From contig JAPVLO010000382.1 in the NCBI GenBank assembly GCA_027257055.1, positions 1,116,001 through 1,180,000 on the forward strand: a DNA stretch of 64,000 nucleotides. Reading direction: 5' to 3'. Shown piece by piece: positions 1-12,724 of this stretch. The DNA is from Cephalopachus bancanus (taxonomy: Eukaryota; Chordata; Mammalia; Primates; Tarsiidae). Within the stretch, counting starts at the first letter, position 1, and every line of letters begins with the position of its first letter. The translations under genes and the position numbers were made by a program. Under the pieces are notes generated by a model. The model ran no database searches and was not told the DNA's origin. It saw nothing but the letters and a program-made list of their open reading frames with translations.

Positions 1-1390
1 CCTCATGAAAACCCTATAACTTAGACATTTTATTCCCATTTCTCAAATAGAAAAACTAAAGACCAAAACAGTTAAGTAATTGCACAGGTCAATGGTATTA
101 TAACACCAGCATACTAATACATAAACGCAGCATTTTATGCTCCCAGGAAATAGTCTATGAACTGCACTCTGAACCAAAACCAAAGTTTCTAATTCTTCTA
201 CAGAGAGGGCAGGCATTCAAGGATGAAAATGCTGCTTAAGATCTCTTGCTTGTTAAAAAAGAAAAAGAAAGAAAGAAAAGGTGAGACATTAGAAACCTAA
301 ATACTTTGAGAGTTTAGCTAAATAAAAGAAAAAATAATAATAAAGAGGGTGTTAAATAAACAAAGATAAGGTAGTATGCAGGCAGAGTCGTCAGTCTTGA
401 CTGCAAAGGACATTAATGATTTGGGAGTAAGATGCTGGGACATTTTGTGGCTGAAGAAACACAAAATCCAATCCAGTTCTTGGCAGAAAGCATTTTGGAA
501 CTCTTACTGTTGTAGTCATCCTTCAACACTGCCAAAAAGGAGACCTGTATTGATTGCCTTGTCTCTCTCTTGCGAATAAGAAGAGTAGCTCAGTGGTTCA
601 TGCCTGAGCAAAGTTTACACCTGACAGCTTTCTGGTCTCAGTATCTCTGTGAAAACAGGAAACAGCTACTCATTTTTTCTGGAAACCTATGTTGATGGGC
701 TATATCTAATCCAGTAGGTAAACCAGGGCCTGAATTCTTCTTCCCAGAGCTTAAAGAAAGGCAATACTGTACAGAGAGTTGAGCAGCACTGAATATTCAG
801 AGGAAGACAGATGGCTTAAGCACCACAAAGAGCTGTGGACATAAAAAAAAATTATATATATATTCTCCTCAACTCCAAGGACTGATTCTTAAGAACGGAA
901 TGATTCGGAATGTGGCAAAACTAGCAGCCAACTTCACTGCAGTGGGATTCTAATCCTACAGTTACAAGTCACTAAATTAGTTTCCTTCGCATGTAAAAGG
1001 GGTCCACTCTGCCACGACAGTTTATTAACTTTAATGCGCTCTGCACTCTCCCACATTGATGTTTTATTTGCTCCCTTTAAAATATCTCTTGTGTTCCTCT
1101 ATTTCGTCTCACACAATATATTGCACTTTGTTATGCAATAGCTAGTTGTGACAAGCAAAGAATAGCATCTGGTTTTACCGAGCATCTCTTTTATACCCAG
1201 GATAGAAGAAAGCACTTTACAAAGCAATACATTGTGAGAGATACCAGTAACAGAGGGACTGTGAGACAAATAAAGAGGCTGCTTTGAATACAAACTCAAT
1301 TCCAAACATTAAAAAGGGGTTGGTTGAGAGAAAGCATGTAGTTCAAAATAAGCAAAGTGGCTGTGCTCCCTTCCTCAAAGAGACCACAAT
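1..1390. other. Unique sequence, nothing recognised
   Basis: AT-rich unique DNA with short A-rich runs (about 250-280 and 843-862). I see no exon, no repeat I can name and no RNA gene. Short reading frames here look random. Confidence 0.5.
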
Positions 1391-1394
1391 TAGT

Positions 1395-1640
1395 TTTGAC
1401 ACACCTGCTCTATGAAGTTTTGTCCCCTCCTGTCTACTGCACTTCAACCTTCCCCAGTAGAACGGGGCATCGCTTCCTTTGGGCTCTCACCATAACCTGT
1501 GTGTGTCTATTTAAACTCATGTAACAGTTTATTATAATTATATAATTATTGGCCTGCCTACCTTAACTAGCTGGTAACCTTTTTTTTGTGCGCAGGGACC
1601 TTTGCAATTCAGTAAGCATTTTTTGAGCACCTACGACATA
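1395..1640 (+). mobile_element. L2 3'-end relic (weak)
   Basis: The stretch ends in an AGCTGG...GCAGGGACCTTTGCAATTCAG pattern followed by AGTAAGCATT. This resembles the conserved L2 tail (gap in the charge for 'agggcagggacc...gtgctcaataaa'). It is strongly diverged and could be chance. Confidence 0.3.
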
Positions 1641-1964
1641 GCAGACACTTTTTAAAAAATTTTGGTACTGAGGATGATATAGACACAGGCTCAATCCTTC
1701 AGAACCATGATCCAGCAGAAAATACAGACACATAGAGTATGTTGTCTCATTGTATTTGCATTATTGGAGTCAAACAGTGCCTCACAGACAACAGTGAAGG
1801 ACTCCGTAAATGGTAGCTGATAGTGAGTTTCTACCATGAGGTTGAACCCTATATGATTGTCAATATAGGACTGTTTTTGACCTACAATAGTTCAAACTAC
1901 TGTGTGCCAGACACTACTATTGCCAGGTAATTTTCATGCAATACAAGAGCCTCCTAAAAGCATT

Positions 1965-2105
1965 GTACGTCATATTTTCCCTTCATTACGAATGAGAAAA
2001 CTGATCTTCTGGGGGATACATGGCCAAGATCACACAGCTGACAAAGGATGACATCAATTTTCAAACCCACGTTTGTCTGGCTCCAAAGCCCTTGCTCTTT
2101 CCGTT
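1965..2105 (-). mobile_element. MIR: MIR SINE, antisense
   Basis: It reads GAATGAGAAAACTGA, then GGCCAAGATCACACAGCTGA, then TTTCAAACCCACGTTTGTCTGGCTCCAAAGCCC. This is the reverse complement of the MIR 5' half (tRNA-related head plus core). It is an old, decayed copy. Confidence 0.75.
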
Positions 2106-2132
2106 CTGGGGCTTCTCAGTATAATATGAGTA

Positions 2133-2162
2133 GTTGAATGAATGAATGAATGAATGAATGAA
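2133..2162. repeat. (TGAA)n microsatellite
   Basis: Six to seven uninterrupted GAAT/TGAA units follow GAGTAGT. (TGAA)n at this place is typical of the 3' end of L2 or MIR tails. Confidence 0.85.
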
Positions 2163-2164
2163 AT

Positions 2165-2390
2165 CACCAACCAAAACCAACTGGGGTTTTAATACCAGCT
2201 CCACATTAGCAAAGTGCCTGAGGACAGGCAAGTCACCTAATTACTATCTCTATTCCACCATCGGTGAAATCAGGATAATATACCTAACCTACATTCCTGA
2301 AAGGGTTTTGTAAAGATCAAATGAAAATATGTATATGGAAGTGCTTTGAAGAATATAAAATACCCTACAGATGCAAAGGATGTTACGTTT
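2165..2390 (+). mobile_element. MIR: MIR SINE
   Basis: The sequence follows the MIR order: GGCAAGTCACCTAATTACT, then TCGGTGAAATCAGGATAATA, then CATTCCTGAAAGGGTTTTG, then AGTGCTTTGAAGAATATAAA. It is ancient and lacks a clean TSD. Confidence 0.7.
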
Positions 2391-2394
2391 AAGC

Positions 2395-3235
2395 TTCTAT
2401 AGAGGCTGTTCAAGGAGTCTAGCTATTTATGAAAGCACAAAGTATGTGGGAGGTGAGGGTGAGAGAATGGCAGACAGAGGCTGAGAGGCATGTTAAGAGG
2501 AACCTCACAGGGAGCAAGAGATATTAGGTCCCTGAGTGATATAACTTTCTGAAAAGGATGTCACATAATGGCCTCAGGTTGCAGCAAACTCCACTGACAT
2601 CTTACCGGTCAGGTAGCAGAATTCAAGAGACATTCAGGCCAGGACCAGTACTGGGACTCAGTGGAGCTCAACATACCCAAATCATGCCATGAACTTAGGC
2701 ACAAGGATGCACAAGTAGAACCAAAACAGAGGCAGGATTAGAGGGTTGACTGTTTGCCTGTTTGACCCTCTGTCTCCCTGAAGCGTAGGCTGAGTAATCC
2801 CCAGATATAGAGGAAGCAGAAGGCCATAGTAGTCTCTCTTCATACCTAGAGCTGGTGCAGGGCAACCACAGCAGGAAACAGATCACACTTTGCTCACAGC
2901 AGACTCCAAGGGAGACACATGTGGCTGAGAAGCTGGGCCAACTCTGTCCTCAGAAAACTGAGTCCTGGGGCAACCCCAACAGGAAGGATAAAATGTGGTA
3001 TAATTGATAATTAAGTCGAATTTTCCAAGCACCATCTTTAAATACAGTCAGGATGTTGTCTGGAGTGACTCAATTAAGGAAGCTGTGATCAGAATATGAT
3101 AGGCAGGGAGTAAAATTAAGATTTAAAAGGCTACGCATCGGGTCCAGTTTCCCAAGCTACCAGTAAAGACAGAAAATTAGGATACCTAGACCTTAAAAAG
3201 TGTAGAGCGTATGGAGAAACAAGTAGTCTTATACA
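2395..3235. other. Unique sequence, nothing recognised
   Basis: Moderately GC-rich unique DNA. A purine-rich stretch lies around 2450-2540. No exon-like frame or repeat family is recognised. Confidence 0.45.
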
Positions 3236-3817
3236 GTGTGTGTCAAGTGAATTATAAATCAATATAACCTTTGTGGAGGTCAAGATGGTAATATCTATCA
3301 AAATTTTAATATCAAGACAAAATGAAATTCAAAGGCAAAAATATCAAAAGGGACAATGAAAGATATCACATACTGGTACCAATGTACAATCATTATGAAC
3401 ATTCATGAGGCTAGTAATACAGGTTTGATGTGTATAGGGCAGCAACTAGAATTTCCATGGGTAAAAACAGAGAAATCTAACAGACAAAAGATCTTATTAA
3501 CTAAACCATGAAAGATTAAACAACAACAACAAAAGCATGAGCCATAAGCCTGAAATAGTTCAGATACCTAGAAATGAATACAGAATAGAAAAGACACATT
3601 CTTTTTAAGAACTTACATAAAAAATATTAAATCTACAGCAATGGAGCAATAAATTTTAAAGGATCAATATGAAGTAACTGTCATTTTCTATAATATGTTT
3701 AAATTAAAAGTAAATATTTTAAAAATACCACATATCCAAAACTTTTTTTTTAAAACCTATGATTAAATGATATTAAAGATAAAGAGGGAATTATAAGAGA
3801 AACTAAAAGTTCCTCTA

Positions 3818-4130
<313 letters not shown>

Positions 4131-4941
4131 GTAAATGCTAAGTGTCAAAATTTCTAGAGCACAAATAAAGCAGTTTAGAGAGAGAAAAATACACCTTTAA
4201 ATAAATTCATAAGAAACACAGAAAATAAATATGATTAATTGCAATTAAATTTTTACCTATTGAATTGAACACCTAACAGAGTCAACCCTAAGAAATAAGT
4301 AAATAATTAAGAAATTATATCGCCACTTATACTAGAGAAGAAAAATAAATGAATGAAGCATAAAACAAACAAAAAAAGAATAAAATCAAAATTGATCCTT
4401 AATTAAGAGACATAAAGTTCTAGCAAGTCAAATCAAGGAAAAAATTAAGAAAATGCAAATGAACTTCATATTTAACAAGAAGAAATATTAACCTACACAA
4501 TAGAAATTCTGAAATTATGAAAAAAGTTGCTTTTAAGTTTAATGTATAATATCCAATGCAAATAGCAAATAGGGAAAAAGACACAATAGAACGTGGAAAA
4601 TTTTAATATAATAATAAACATTAAAGGAAGCAAAATGATTATCAGAACCCCAACCCTAATTAACCAAAACTACCCCCTCCACAACTCCTCTACTCTCTCC
4701 CCAACTGCCAAACCACCCACCCCACCCCACCTGTGCCAAAATAAAAGGAAGTAAAACAGGTACAGATTATTTTATAGATTAAGTATACCAATACAGATTA
4801 AGAAACAAGCTCTGTTCATACAAAGTAGAAAAAGAAGGAAAACTTTATTCTAAATTCAGATAAGTATTATACAAGAAAAGATTATTATAGGTCCCTTTCA
4901 CTTATGAACATAAAGGCAAAAAGAACTAAACAAAATATTAG

Positions 4942-5277
<336 letters not shown>

Positions 5278-5291
5278 TAACAATCATCATC

Positions 5292-5575
5292 GCTGGGCTC
5301 GGTGGCTCAGCCTATAATCCCGCGCCTTTGGGAGGCTGAGGTGAGTGGATTGCCTGAGCCCATGGGTTCGAGACCCACCCGGGCAGTGAAACCTCATCTC
5401 TACAATAAATCAAAAAATCAGCCGGGCGTGGTAGTGCATGCCTGTAATTCCAGCTATTGGAAGGCTGAGGCGGAAGGATCACTGGAGCCCAGCAGGTCGA
5501 GGCTGCGATGGCCGGGAGCGGCCACTGCACTCCAGTCTGGGCGACAGAGTGAGACTCCAACTCAAAAAAAAAAAA
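5292..5575 (+). mobile_element. Alu: Alu, lineage-specific (tarsier-type)
   Basis: Start GCTGGGCTCGGTGGCTCAGCC, B box GGTTCGAGACC at about 5365, linker CAATAAATCAAAAAATCAGCC, right arm with GGTCGAGGCTGCGATGGCC, tail of 12 A. A TCATCATC repeat flanks both sides (5283-5291 and 5576-5588), which is the TSD merged with a small ATC microsatellite. This is the consensus shared by most Alus in the window. Confidence 0.92.
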
Positions 5576-6484
5576 TCATCATCATCATGATCAAGTGTTA
5601 TTTATGCCAGGAATGCAAGGATGGTTTACCTTCACAATATATATCAAAATAATCACATTAAATGACTAAAGAAAATACATAAATATTTCAAAAAATAAAG
5701 ATAGCACATTTGACTAAGGGAAACATCTACATGTTTTAGATATATTAAATTATGATTAAACAAACCATCAAAAAGTAACTCTTTGATAACAGGAAATAAA
5801 GAAGATCATCAGCCTTTGCCTGGTAAGGGAACATGCCCAAAATTTTTTAATCCCATTCCCTTTAACAATGAAAAAAAGGTAAGGTGAATGCTATCAGTGA
5901 TCCTGGAAATTCTGATAAACAAAGTTTAAAATAGCAAAAGTTTTAGGGATAGAGGAGAAGAGAAAAAGCTGGAATTATATAAAGACAATATGGCCACTTA
6001 TATAGAAAACCCAACAGAATTTAAAAACTATTCAAATTAATATAAGTACAGCAAAGTTGCTAGATAAATGATCCTCTTAGAAAACAGCAATATTTTTCTT
6101 CTAACCAACTAGAAAATATAATAGTCATAATAGCAAAAAGCAACTCTAAACTGATTAGGAATTAACAAAAGTCTTAATAAGTACTCTGCAGAAAAAAGTT
6201 GAAATCTCCATTAAAGGATTTGAAAGAAGACCCAAGCAATGTAACCATATGCCATGTTCATGAATGTGATAATATAATATTTTAAGGAATTATATATCTA
6301 TAATTTCAAGGTAATTCTTATCAGAATAACAGTACAATTTTAAAATAAATATTATAAACATTCTAAAATGTATATGAAAGAATAAAGGTCCATAAATAAC
6401 TAGCTAAACACAATGTCCTTATCTGAATCAATAATGAAATTGTGCCATGAACTAGAGAAGTATGATGAACTCGACTCTGTAGAA

Positions 6485-8420
6485 CAGATAGAAAGTAATT
6501 TTCTAATTAACATAGTTTTAAAATATGTTAATCCCAAGTCAATTTGGGATTTTAAGTTATAGTTTCTAAATTCAAATTCATAGGGAACCAGGCAAATGTT
6601 GAACCAAAGAGATACTCTTGAGTCAGAATGCTTAACTTACACAATAAATGAATTCACCAACCATCTGAAGCAGGAGATATGTCACAGATGTCACAAACGT
6701 TCACTTTCTAATATTATTATGAAATTCAAGACCAATGTCTATTTCTATCAAATGAAATACAATGGCATCTATATATTCAGGGCATTTGGAAACCCAATTT
6801 CAAATCTCTAAATGCACTAAGGTCTACTAAACCACTGAACATCATCAAAATCTGTAGAAATTACATACAAAGTGCACCAACCTGTGATTTCAGTTGACTT
6901 AGTACATAATACTTCTGCATTCTATTTTTCTTCTCATGTTATTACTATAGTCCATTAATCCTTTATAGCTTTTGAGCTCCCTCCCTGCTTTTTCTTCGGA
7001 AAGTTACAGGGTAAGAAATTTTGATGGTCTGGGGCTTGTGGGCAGGTGCTGATACTGTGCCCCTGTGAAACTAGCAAAGAAAGAAATGGCTAACTGAACA
7101 TGCTACAAACATTTCTAATTTAGTGAGCCTATATGGCAATAAACAGGGCTCCTGAGTCCTTGGGTTGGAGTATTTACTTACCTAAATACAGTCCTGTGGA
7201 AAACTAAACCCAAATGCACTTCAATATATCACAGCCACAACAAGTAACATAAATAGAAAAGCAAAGCCTTGGTTAAAAGTCGCATCTGGGAAAGTGACCA
7301 AAGAAGAGCAGGACAGATGGGAGATAAGGGAAGGACACAGGCAAAAACCCAAACCCTTGAACCAACAGAAATACTAGTGAGTCCTCCTACATAATGCAAA
7401 AGAGGATGCCCTTCCAGAGAACACCAACTTCCACAGAATCTCTAAGAGAAAACAGCCCCATCATTGCCAAGGGCAAAGGCAATCGTACTGGATTGACTGG
7501 CAGTGATATTTCTGTCAAGTCTTTCCTACGACACCTAGGAGTAAGAGCCCTCTTGTTCTTATTAGGCCCAACCAGACCTGCCACCTAAGCGCCTTTCTTG
7601 TTCTACAACACTTCTGGTGTCTAAACTCAGGCTTTCCGTCTGAGCAGTTCCTTCCTGTATGCACAAAGCAGACACTTATACTGTCACCCAAATGCTTGAC
7701 ACAAGGTTTATATAGATAACTAATAAAAGATGATAAATCACTTTACATGTGTGCATTTTAACAGAAATGTGTAATCCTAACATAGATGATTATCTGAACA
7801 GCAATAGGTTTTTCTTTTTCCTTAATAATCTGCAAGAACAGAGATCAAAATTGTTCAAAGTTTCTCTTCTAACATCTGCACACGGTTCTTAATTATAATT
7901 AATTTATATGCCTTCAAGGACAGCGTGGGCAGCCCTGCTGAAATTCAAACCTTTTGAAACCTGAGTTTGATTATTACCATTTGGCAGCAGGTTAGGGCAA
8001 TTGTGTGTATTGGTTTAACAGCAAAATAACATTTTCTAGTGTTAATAAAAAGTATTGGCTTGTCACTGACTATTAAGGGGGGGATGGGCAGTGGAAATAG
8101 ATGGAATGATAACAGGGGAAGCACAAGAGCAGGGAAGCAGAAAAATCTCAACTGGGAAGGAGGTCAAAGGGAGATACTGAAAGGATTACAGAGAGCAGGA
8201 AATGGGGGATGGACCACCAAACCTGCAGGCATCTACCCAGAAAACGATGGTGTTCTGAGCTGCAGATAACCAGCCTGTGCTAGATGCTGAAGAAGATTAC
8301 TTCCAAACGCACCCCCTTGACACAATGGTTTGCTCTACAGCCTAAGTATATCCCAAGCCACCACAACCACCAACAAAGTCTTTTCTGCAAACTCCAGGTC
8401 CAAACAGCCAGAGTAATGTT
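6485..8420. other. Unique sequence, nothing recognised
   Basis: No repeat family or exon recognised. Overlapping sense and antisense open frames at 7387-7588 do not resemble any family. The stretch 7860-7910 is notably AT-rich. Confidence 0.45.
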
Positions 8421-8424
8421 GTGT

Positions 8425-8585
8425 TACAATAGGAAAAGCAAAGCTTTTGGGTTCATGGACTCTTGTTCAACACGTTCTATTAACTTGCTGTGCAATCTTG
8501 AATGCATTTCTCTACCTCTCTGACCCTCAGCTCTCCCTCATCTGTAAAATGTGAGATAATAACTGCTTTCAAAGGATCACTATGA
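8425..8585 (+). mobile_element. MIR: MIR SINE
   Basis: Contains TTGCTGTGCAATCTTGAATGC, CTCTGACCCTCAGCTCTCCCTCATCTGTAAAATG and GAGATAATAACTGC, the MIR core in order. Confidence 0.8.
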
Positions 8586-8589
8586 AGAC

Positions 8590-8800
8590 TGATTCATATG
8601 ACAAATGTTTACTGAACATTTTCCACATGCCAGGGAATGTGCTAAGAGATGGGATGCAACACTGAATGGGATCCAATCTACAAGGAGTCTTTAGATTAAC
8701 GGCCAAGATAGGCACAAAAAAAAAAAAATGGAATGTGCAGTATCATGACAGGAACTGTAATAGAGCATGCTGAGTGCCACCTGGAAGACCAGGATTGTAA
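8590..8800 (-). mobile_element. L2: L2-type relic, antisense (weak)
   Basis: TTTACTGAACATTTTCCACATGCCAGGGAATGTGCTAAGAGATGGGATGCA follows the well-known 'tactatgtgccaggcactg...gctaggcactggggat' relic, which I read as antisense L2/CR1-type sequence. An A(12) run at 8717 interrupts it. Confidence 0.4.
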
Positions 8801-8934
8801 CAAGCTAAGGACTAAGCGATCAGTAAGAAATAATACTGAAAATGATAGATTAAATTACAAAGAACAAAATATTACTTAGTAGGGCCTTATGATACCATAA
8901 AGAAAGAAAAGACCTGAAGTCTAAAGAGCTGGAA

Positions 8935-9115
8935 TTGAAACTTGGCTTTGACGCTTATCTTAGGGGAAAGGGAGAGAATAACTTAAATTACCTGGACTTC
9001 ATTTTCTTCTTCATAAGACGGGATTATTATCCTCACCTCACAGAGTTGTTGTGAATACTAAACAATTTACTTGAAAGCATATAGCAAAACGCAGGCACCT
9101 GATATTTATTCGTTG
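8935..9115 (+). mobile_element. MIR: MIR SINE
   Basis: GGAATTGAAACTTGGCTTTGAC, then TTCATTTTCTTCTTCATAAGACGGGATTATTATCCTCACCTCACAGAGTTGTTGTGAATACTAAA. This is the MIR order, with most of the element present. Confidence 0.8.
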
Positions 9116-9544
9116 AATGTGAATAATATTCTGTTCAGAGGCAGATAAGGAGCTTCTTTTGACTCCAATTACTTAGAAAGGAGTCAAAGAGCTCGCTTCC
9201 TCCCACCTTCCTCCCAGCTTTAGACAATTTCTACTGACCTTAGAAGTAGGTTGTTTTTAAAAGTCTATAAGTGACAACCTGATATCTAATGTAAACAATA
9301 TTTAAAATAAATTTTAGTACTATGGTCAGCCAGTACCTATCCCCACCCCCACCCCTGACAGACACCAAATAGCCACCAAATTTTACACAAAGTAATATGA
9401 CAGCTTCAATTACATTGAAATAGTCATCGATTATAGCTGGAATCTGTATCTCTAATCACTAATAGCATTGGAAAGGAAGACGGGAGTACAGGAAAGGTGG
9501 GAACCACTCTCACCACTTTTGCTAGTAAAACGGCTTTTCCTGCA

Positions 9545-9665
9545 AACCCTGATGAAGTGAGACAGAGACTATGTTTCCTTTATCTATCTCCAGTGCTTAG
9601 CAAAGAGTCTAGCATATGATAGGTGCACAATAAATGTTTGCTAATAGCACTAATTAATGAACTAG
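9545..9665 (+). mobile_element. L2: L2 3' end
   Basis: TCTCCAGTGCTTAGCAAAGAGTCTAGCATATGATAGGTGCACAATAAATGTTTGC is the diagnostic L2/MIR-type 3' terminus (…ctggcacatagtaggtgctcaataaatgtttg). Only the last ~120 nt are evident. Confidence 0.7.
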
Positions 9666-9669
9666 ACCA

Positions 9670-10340
9670 GTCATGAGTCCCCACTTTCCAACTTCACTGA
9701 TCATAAATGAAGACATTAGTTCTTGGTTCTTCATTTCCTCAGAGTTATTATAACATAAAGGGCAATGCTATAAACACCAGCACCACCTGCAATGTCTCGA
9801 TATTACATCAGGATCATTCCTAGGTCAACACTGTTAAATGGCAATTGCCTATGTGTTTGGGTGCTTATTTGTGTGTGTAAATGTATGTGTAAATGAAAGT
9901 CTATATGAATGATGTACATATTTGGTCTCTGAGTTCTAAGATGTTTCTGCTGATGAAACATGGCACCCAAACATGGCTCAGCCTTCACCTCAGAGCATAG
10001 GTTTAAAACCAGTCTCTGAGACCAGACCTCAAAGGGAGCCCCATAGCTAGGCTGGATTCCATAGAGAATAGAAGCTGCTATTTCAGTTGACTGATTATCA
10101 TGTCAGCTATTGGTTCAATCATACATTCCCTAATATAAAATGAGGTCTTTATTATTCCCACTAATACCCATATTTGTTAACCACACAAGTAAGCATAACT
10201 AAATTCTAAACTTGCTTAAGTTCCTCTAACATCTCATGTGAAATTGAACATCTACTAAACGCATTAATTGTAAATTGAATCTTAAGTTTCTAATTTGCAT
10301 TTACCCTTCCTCCTCTCTCTACTTCCTCTCAATTACTACA
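9670..10340. other. Unique sequence, nothing recognised
   Basis: Contains a short TGTGTGTAAATGTATGTGTAAATG imperfect tandem (about 9871-9894). No gene or family is recognised. Confidence 0.4.
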
Positions 10341-10344
10341 TGAG

Positions 10345-10725
10345 CAGAATAGTGGGGTAGAAGAACACAGAACTGAGGATCAGGAAATGTTAGGCCCTGT
10401 TACAATTCTGCCACAAATAAACTGTGGCTCGTACTACAAGAACGGAATCGGCAGTAGTGGAACACTGCCAGCGGAAGGGGGGCAGTGGCATGTAACATCA
10501 CTAAGGGTACCTGGTCCTAAACCATGGGAAGCGAGGACCAGTGGGGGCGCCCAAACTTCACCTGCATATAGCCTACTTATGTACCTAATCCTGACTTGTA
10601 TCCCACATCTTTATAATAAAATAAAATAATATAAAAAAATAAGCTGTGGCTCTATTTCCTTATCTATGAAATAAGAGAAATGAACTGGTTCTTGTAGTCT
10701 CTTCCAGCTTTAAAGTTCTGTGAAT
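10345..10725 (+). mobile_element. MIR: MIR SINE split by an L1 insert
   Basis: The left part (10345-10430) reads GAACTGAGGATCAGGAAATG...CAATTCTGCCACAAATAAACTGTGGCT. The right part (10653-10725) continues TATTTCCTTATCTATGAAATAAGAGAAATGAACTGG. The two join into one MIR once the L1 piece (10431-10636) and one TSD copy are removed. Confidence 0.75.
10431..10636 (+). mobile_element. L1: 5'-truncated L1 3' end, variant 3' UTR
   Basis: About 206 nt of L1 3' UTR ending in an (ATAAA)n tail. Flanked by a 16-nt TSD: AAATAAACTGTGGCTC at 10415-10430 and AAATAAGCTGTGGCTC at 10637-10652 (one mismatch). Compared with other L1 ends here it has about 50 extra nt containing an 8-bp inverted repeat (CTGGTCCT 10511-10518, AGGACCAG 10534-10541). 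Insertion occurred inside a MIR. Confidence 0.85.
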
Positions 10726-10729
10726 TCCA

Positions 10730-11760
10730 GTCTTCCACTCTACCCAAGGTCTGCTCTCTATTCTACTCTCTGCTCTGAGCCCTGGGAGGCAGATGTATTT
10801 AGACTGTATCAGTGAGCTTCCTAGTCCTCCAGCTTCTGGTTGGGTTTGACCAATAGCTGGCACAAGCAGGAGATGAGTGGAAACGAGGAGACTAAGACCA
10901 GTCCACTCACCTTCTCCCCACCTCCGCTTCCCTTGCTGGGGTTCGCCGTGGGCTGGATGCATCGCTTGACTAAGGGTCACAGTCTCCCCTAAGTGACGGC
11001 TCCCCACAGCTCTCTCCACATAGCTCCTCTCCAGATTCAGACATTGTTTCTACTTCCACAGGTGGTGGTAGCTACAACAAGTTGCTGCCAGCTCCAGGAT
11101 GCTGGGCCACTTCTTATAGTTTCCGCATACTTTCCACACTTTGATAAAGAGTCATTTTATTGCACTCTCTTCAAATTAAGCACAATGGGTAGGCCATCTG
11201 CTTCCTGCTCTAACTACAAGTGATACAGATTCCTCCTGAGTGGCACAGAAATGCCGGTGAGCCTCTCTTCAGTTCAAAGCGGCAAGAGCAAGACCTGAAT
11301 TCCACCACCACCTCCACCATTCAACAGGGTATGGCCTCTCCTGACACTGCTCCCTGCTTTTCCTCAGGCCCCAATTAGCAACACTATAAGCCGCAATGGT
11401 GTCCAGGTGCCTGGCCCTCTACAGAGAATGGATAAACATCTGTAGAATATTTCAAGAGAACAACCTTTGGGCACCCACATTTTGAGAATGAGAAATGCAA
11501 ACGCATTGAGAGTCAGGAAAATACACCAAGCAATTATAAGAACTATTACAAAATAAAATTTAGAGAAAGGCAGAGCATTTTCACCAAGCAGGATGTGGCC
11601 ATTAAATGGGACTTCACATTACTGAAGAAACAAACTGGTGAACAAAGCCCCAACTTATTATTCTTCTCTTTGATTTGGTTGGAATTTGCTTCATGAGAAA
11701 CATTGAATTTGAGAACCCATTTTTACTGACTATACAAATTAGAAGCCTAAGTATAAAGAA
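10730..11760. other. Unique sequence, nothing recognised
   Basis: Unique, moderately GC-rich DNA. The ACCACCACCTCCACC run at about 11303 is a short simple tract. An open frame of 119 codons (10660-11019, - strand) begins in the MIR and has no recognisable domain. Confidence 0.4.
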
Positions 11761-11765
11761 AGAAA

Positions 11766-12077
11766 CAGTCATGCATGGCCTAACGATGGGGATACATCCT
11801 GAGAAATACATCATTGGGAAATTCCATCATTGTGTGAACATCATAGAGTGTACATATGCAAACCTGGGCTAGATGGTATAGCCTATTGCTCCTAGGCTAC
11901 AAACCTCTACAGTATGTTACTATACCAAATACTGCAGGCAATTGTAATACAATGGCAAGCATTTGTGCATCTGAACACAGAAGAGGTACAATAACAATAC
12001 ACTATTATAATCTCATGGGACCACTGTTATATACGCGGTTCATCATTGTGCAAATATCATTATTGGGTGCATGACTG
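11766..12077 (+). mobile_element. Tigger4 (Zombi)-like nonautonomous DNA transposon
   Basis: Complete element of 312 nt. The 5' end is CAGTCATGCATGGCCTAACGATGGGGATA and the 3' end is ...CATTATTGGGTGCATGACTG. The outer 10 nt are exact inverted repeats (CAGTCATGCA / TGCATGACTG). TA follows the 3' end, as expected for Tc1/mariner-pogo insertions, though the 5' TA is mutated. The internal part is a deletion derivative with no transposase. Confidence 0.85.
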
Positions 12078-12251
12078 TAGAGCAACACAAGAAAATAAAA
12101 AGGTGATATTTCAAGGAACTATATGACAGTTAACTTTGTGATTTTTACTATGTGAAAAGGAAATTTGGATTAGTGAAAAAAATGAGAAGTGTTTGTGAAT
12201 CTTTTTCTGTAATAGTAATAATATAGTTGCAATTTAGTTACCCTTCACATT

Positions 12252-12400
12252 TTATATTGTTTTTATTTTTTTATTTTTTATCAATATTTTTTAATATGGT
12301 TTTGTGGGGTACAGTTAAGGGTTAGGTGTACAATTACATTTCATTCAGGCACCCTGTTGATAAGAGGTGTTTCCCCATCCCCAGACTTATATTGTTTTTA
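12252..12400 (-). mobile_element. L1: Very short L1 3' tip, antisense
   Basis: The body 12266-12386 is only about 121 nt: T-rich tail, then TTTTGTGGGGTACAGTTAAGG GTTAGGTGTACAATTAC, the complement of an L1 3' UTR end. TSD TTATATTGTTTTTA occurs at 12252-12265 and 12387-12400 exactly. The same 3' UTR type is seen at 22213-22421. Confidence 0.88.
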
Positions 12401-12404
12401 AAAA

Positions 12405-12720
12405 GCAAGGAGCTGCTGTCTCTGAGTACAGCATTTTGACACCGTTAGAACAGCGTGTACATCAGGCCTGAATTACCATGTCTACCGTCACCTTAGAGAT
12501 GACAAGGGGGACAAGCTGGCACGGCCTGTGCCTCCTTGTGCATGCCCCACTGAGGACAAATGAAGTTCCTCCCTGACGTGCCAGACCCAGAGTTCATGGG
12601 CAGAAATCTCCAAAATCGGGTACAGGGAGCACAATCAGGGTGTCTGCAACTTTCTCTTCAATTTTGAAAGCTGAAAACCAGACTTACAACTTTACACGTC
12701 AGCTCCTATCCTTTTGTCCT
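12405..12720. other. Unique sequence, nothing recognised
   Basis: Unique DNA with balanced composition. No repeat or exon recognised. Confidence 0.4.
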
Positions 12721-12724
12721 CAAA

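Noticed and set aside
5302..5652. 116-codon frame on + strand and its antisense partner
   Set aside because: Lies almost wholly in an Alu; such Alu frames recur at 20448, 31896, 32041, 32225, 37616, 38713 and 41768.
7387..7588. Matching sense and antisense frames of about 65 codons
   Set aside because: Short, no start context, no known domain. Coincident frames are expected by chance.
10660..11019. 119-codon antisense frame
   Set aside because: Starts in a MIR and has no recognisable domain or exon structure.
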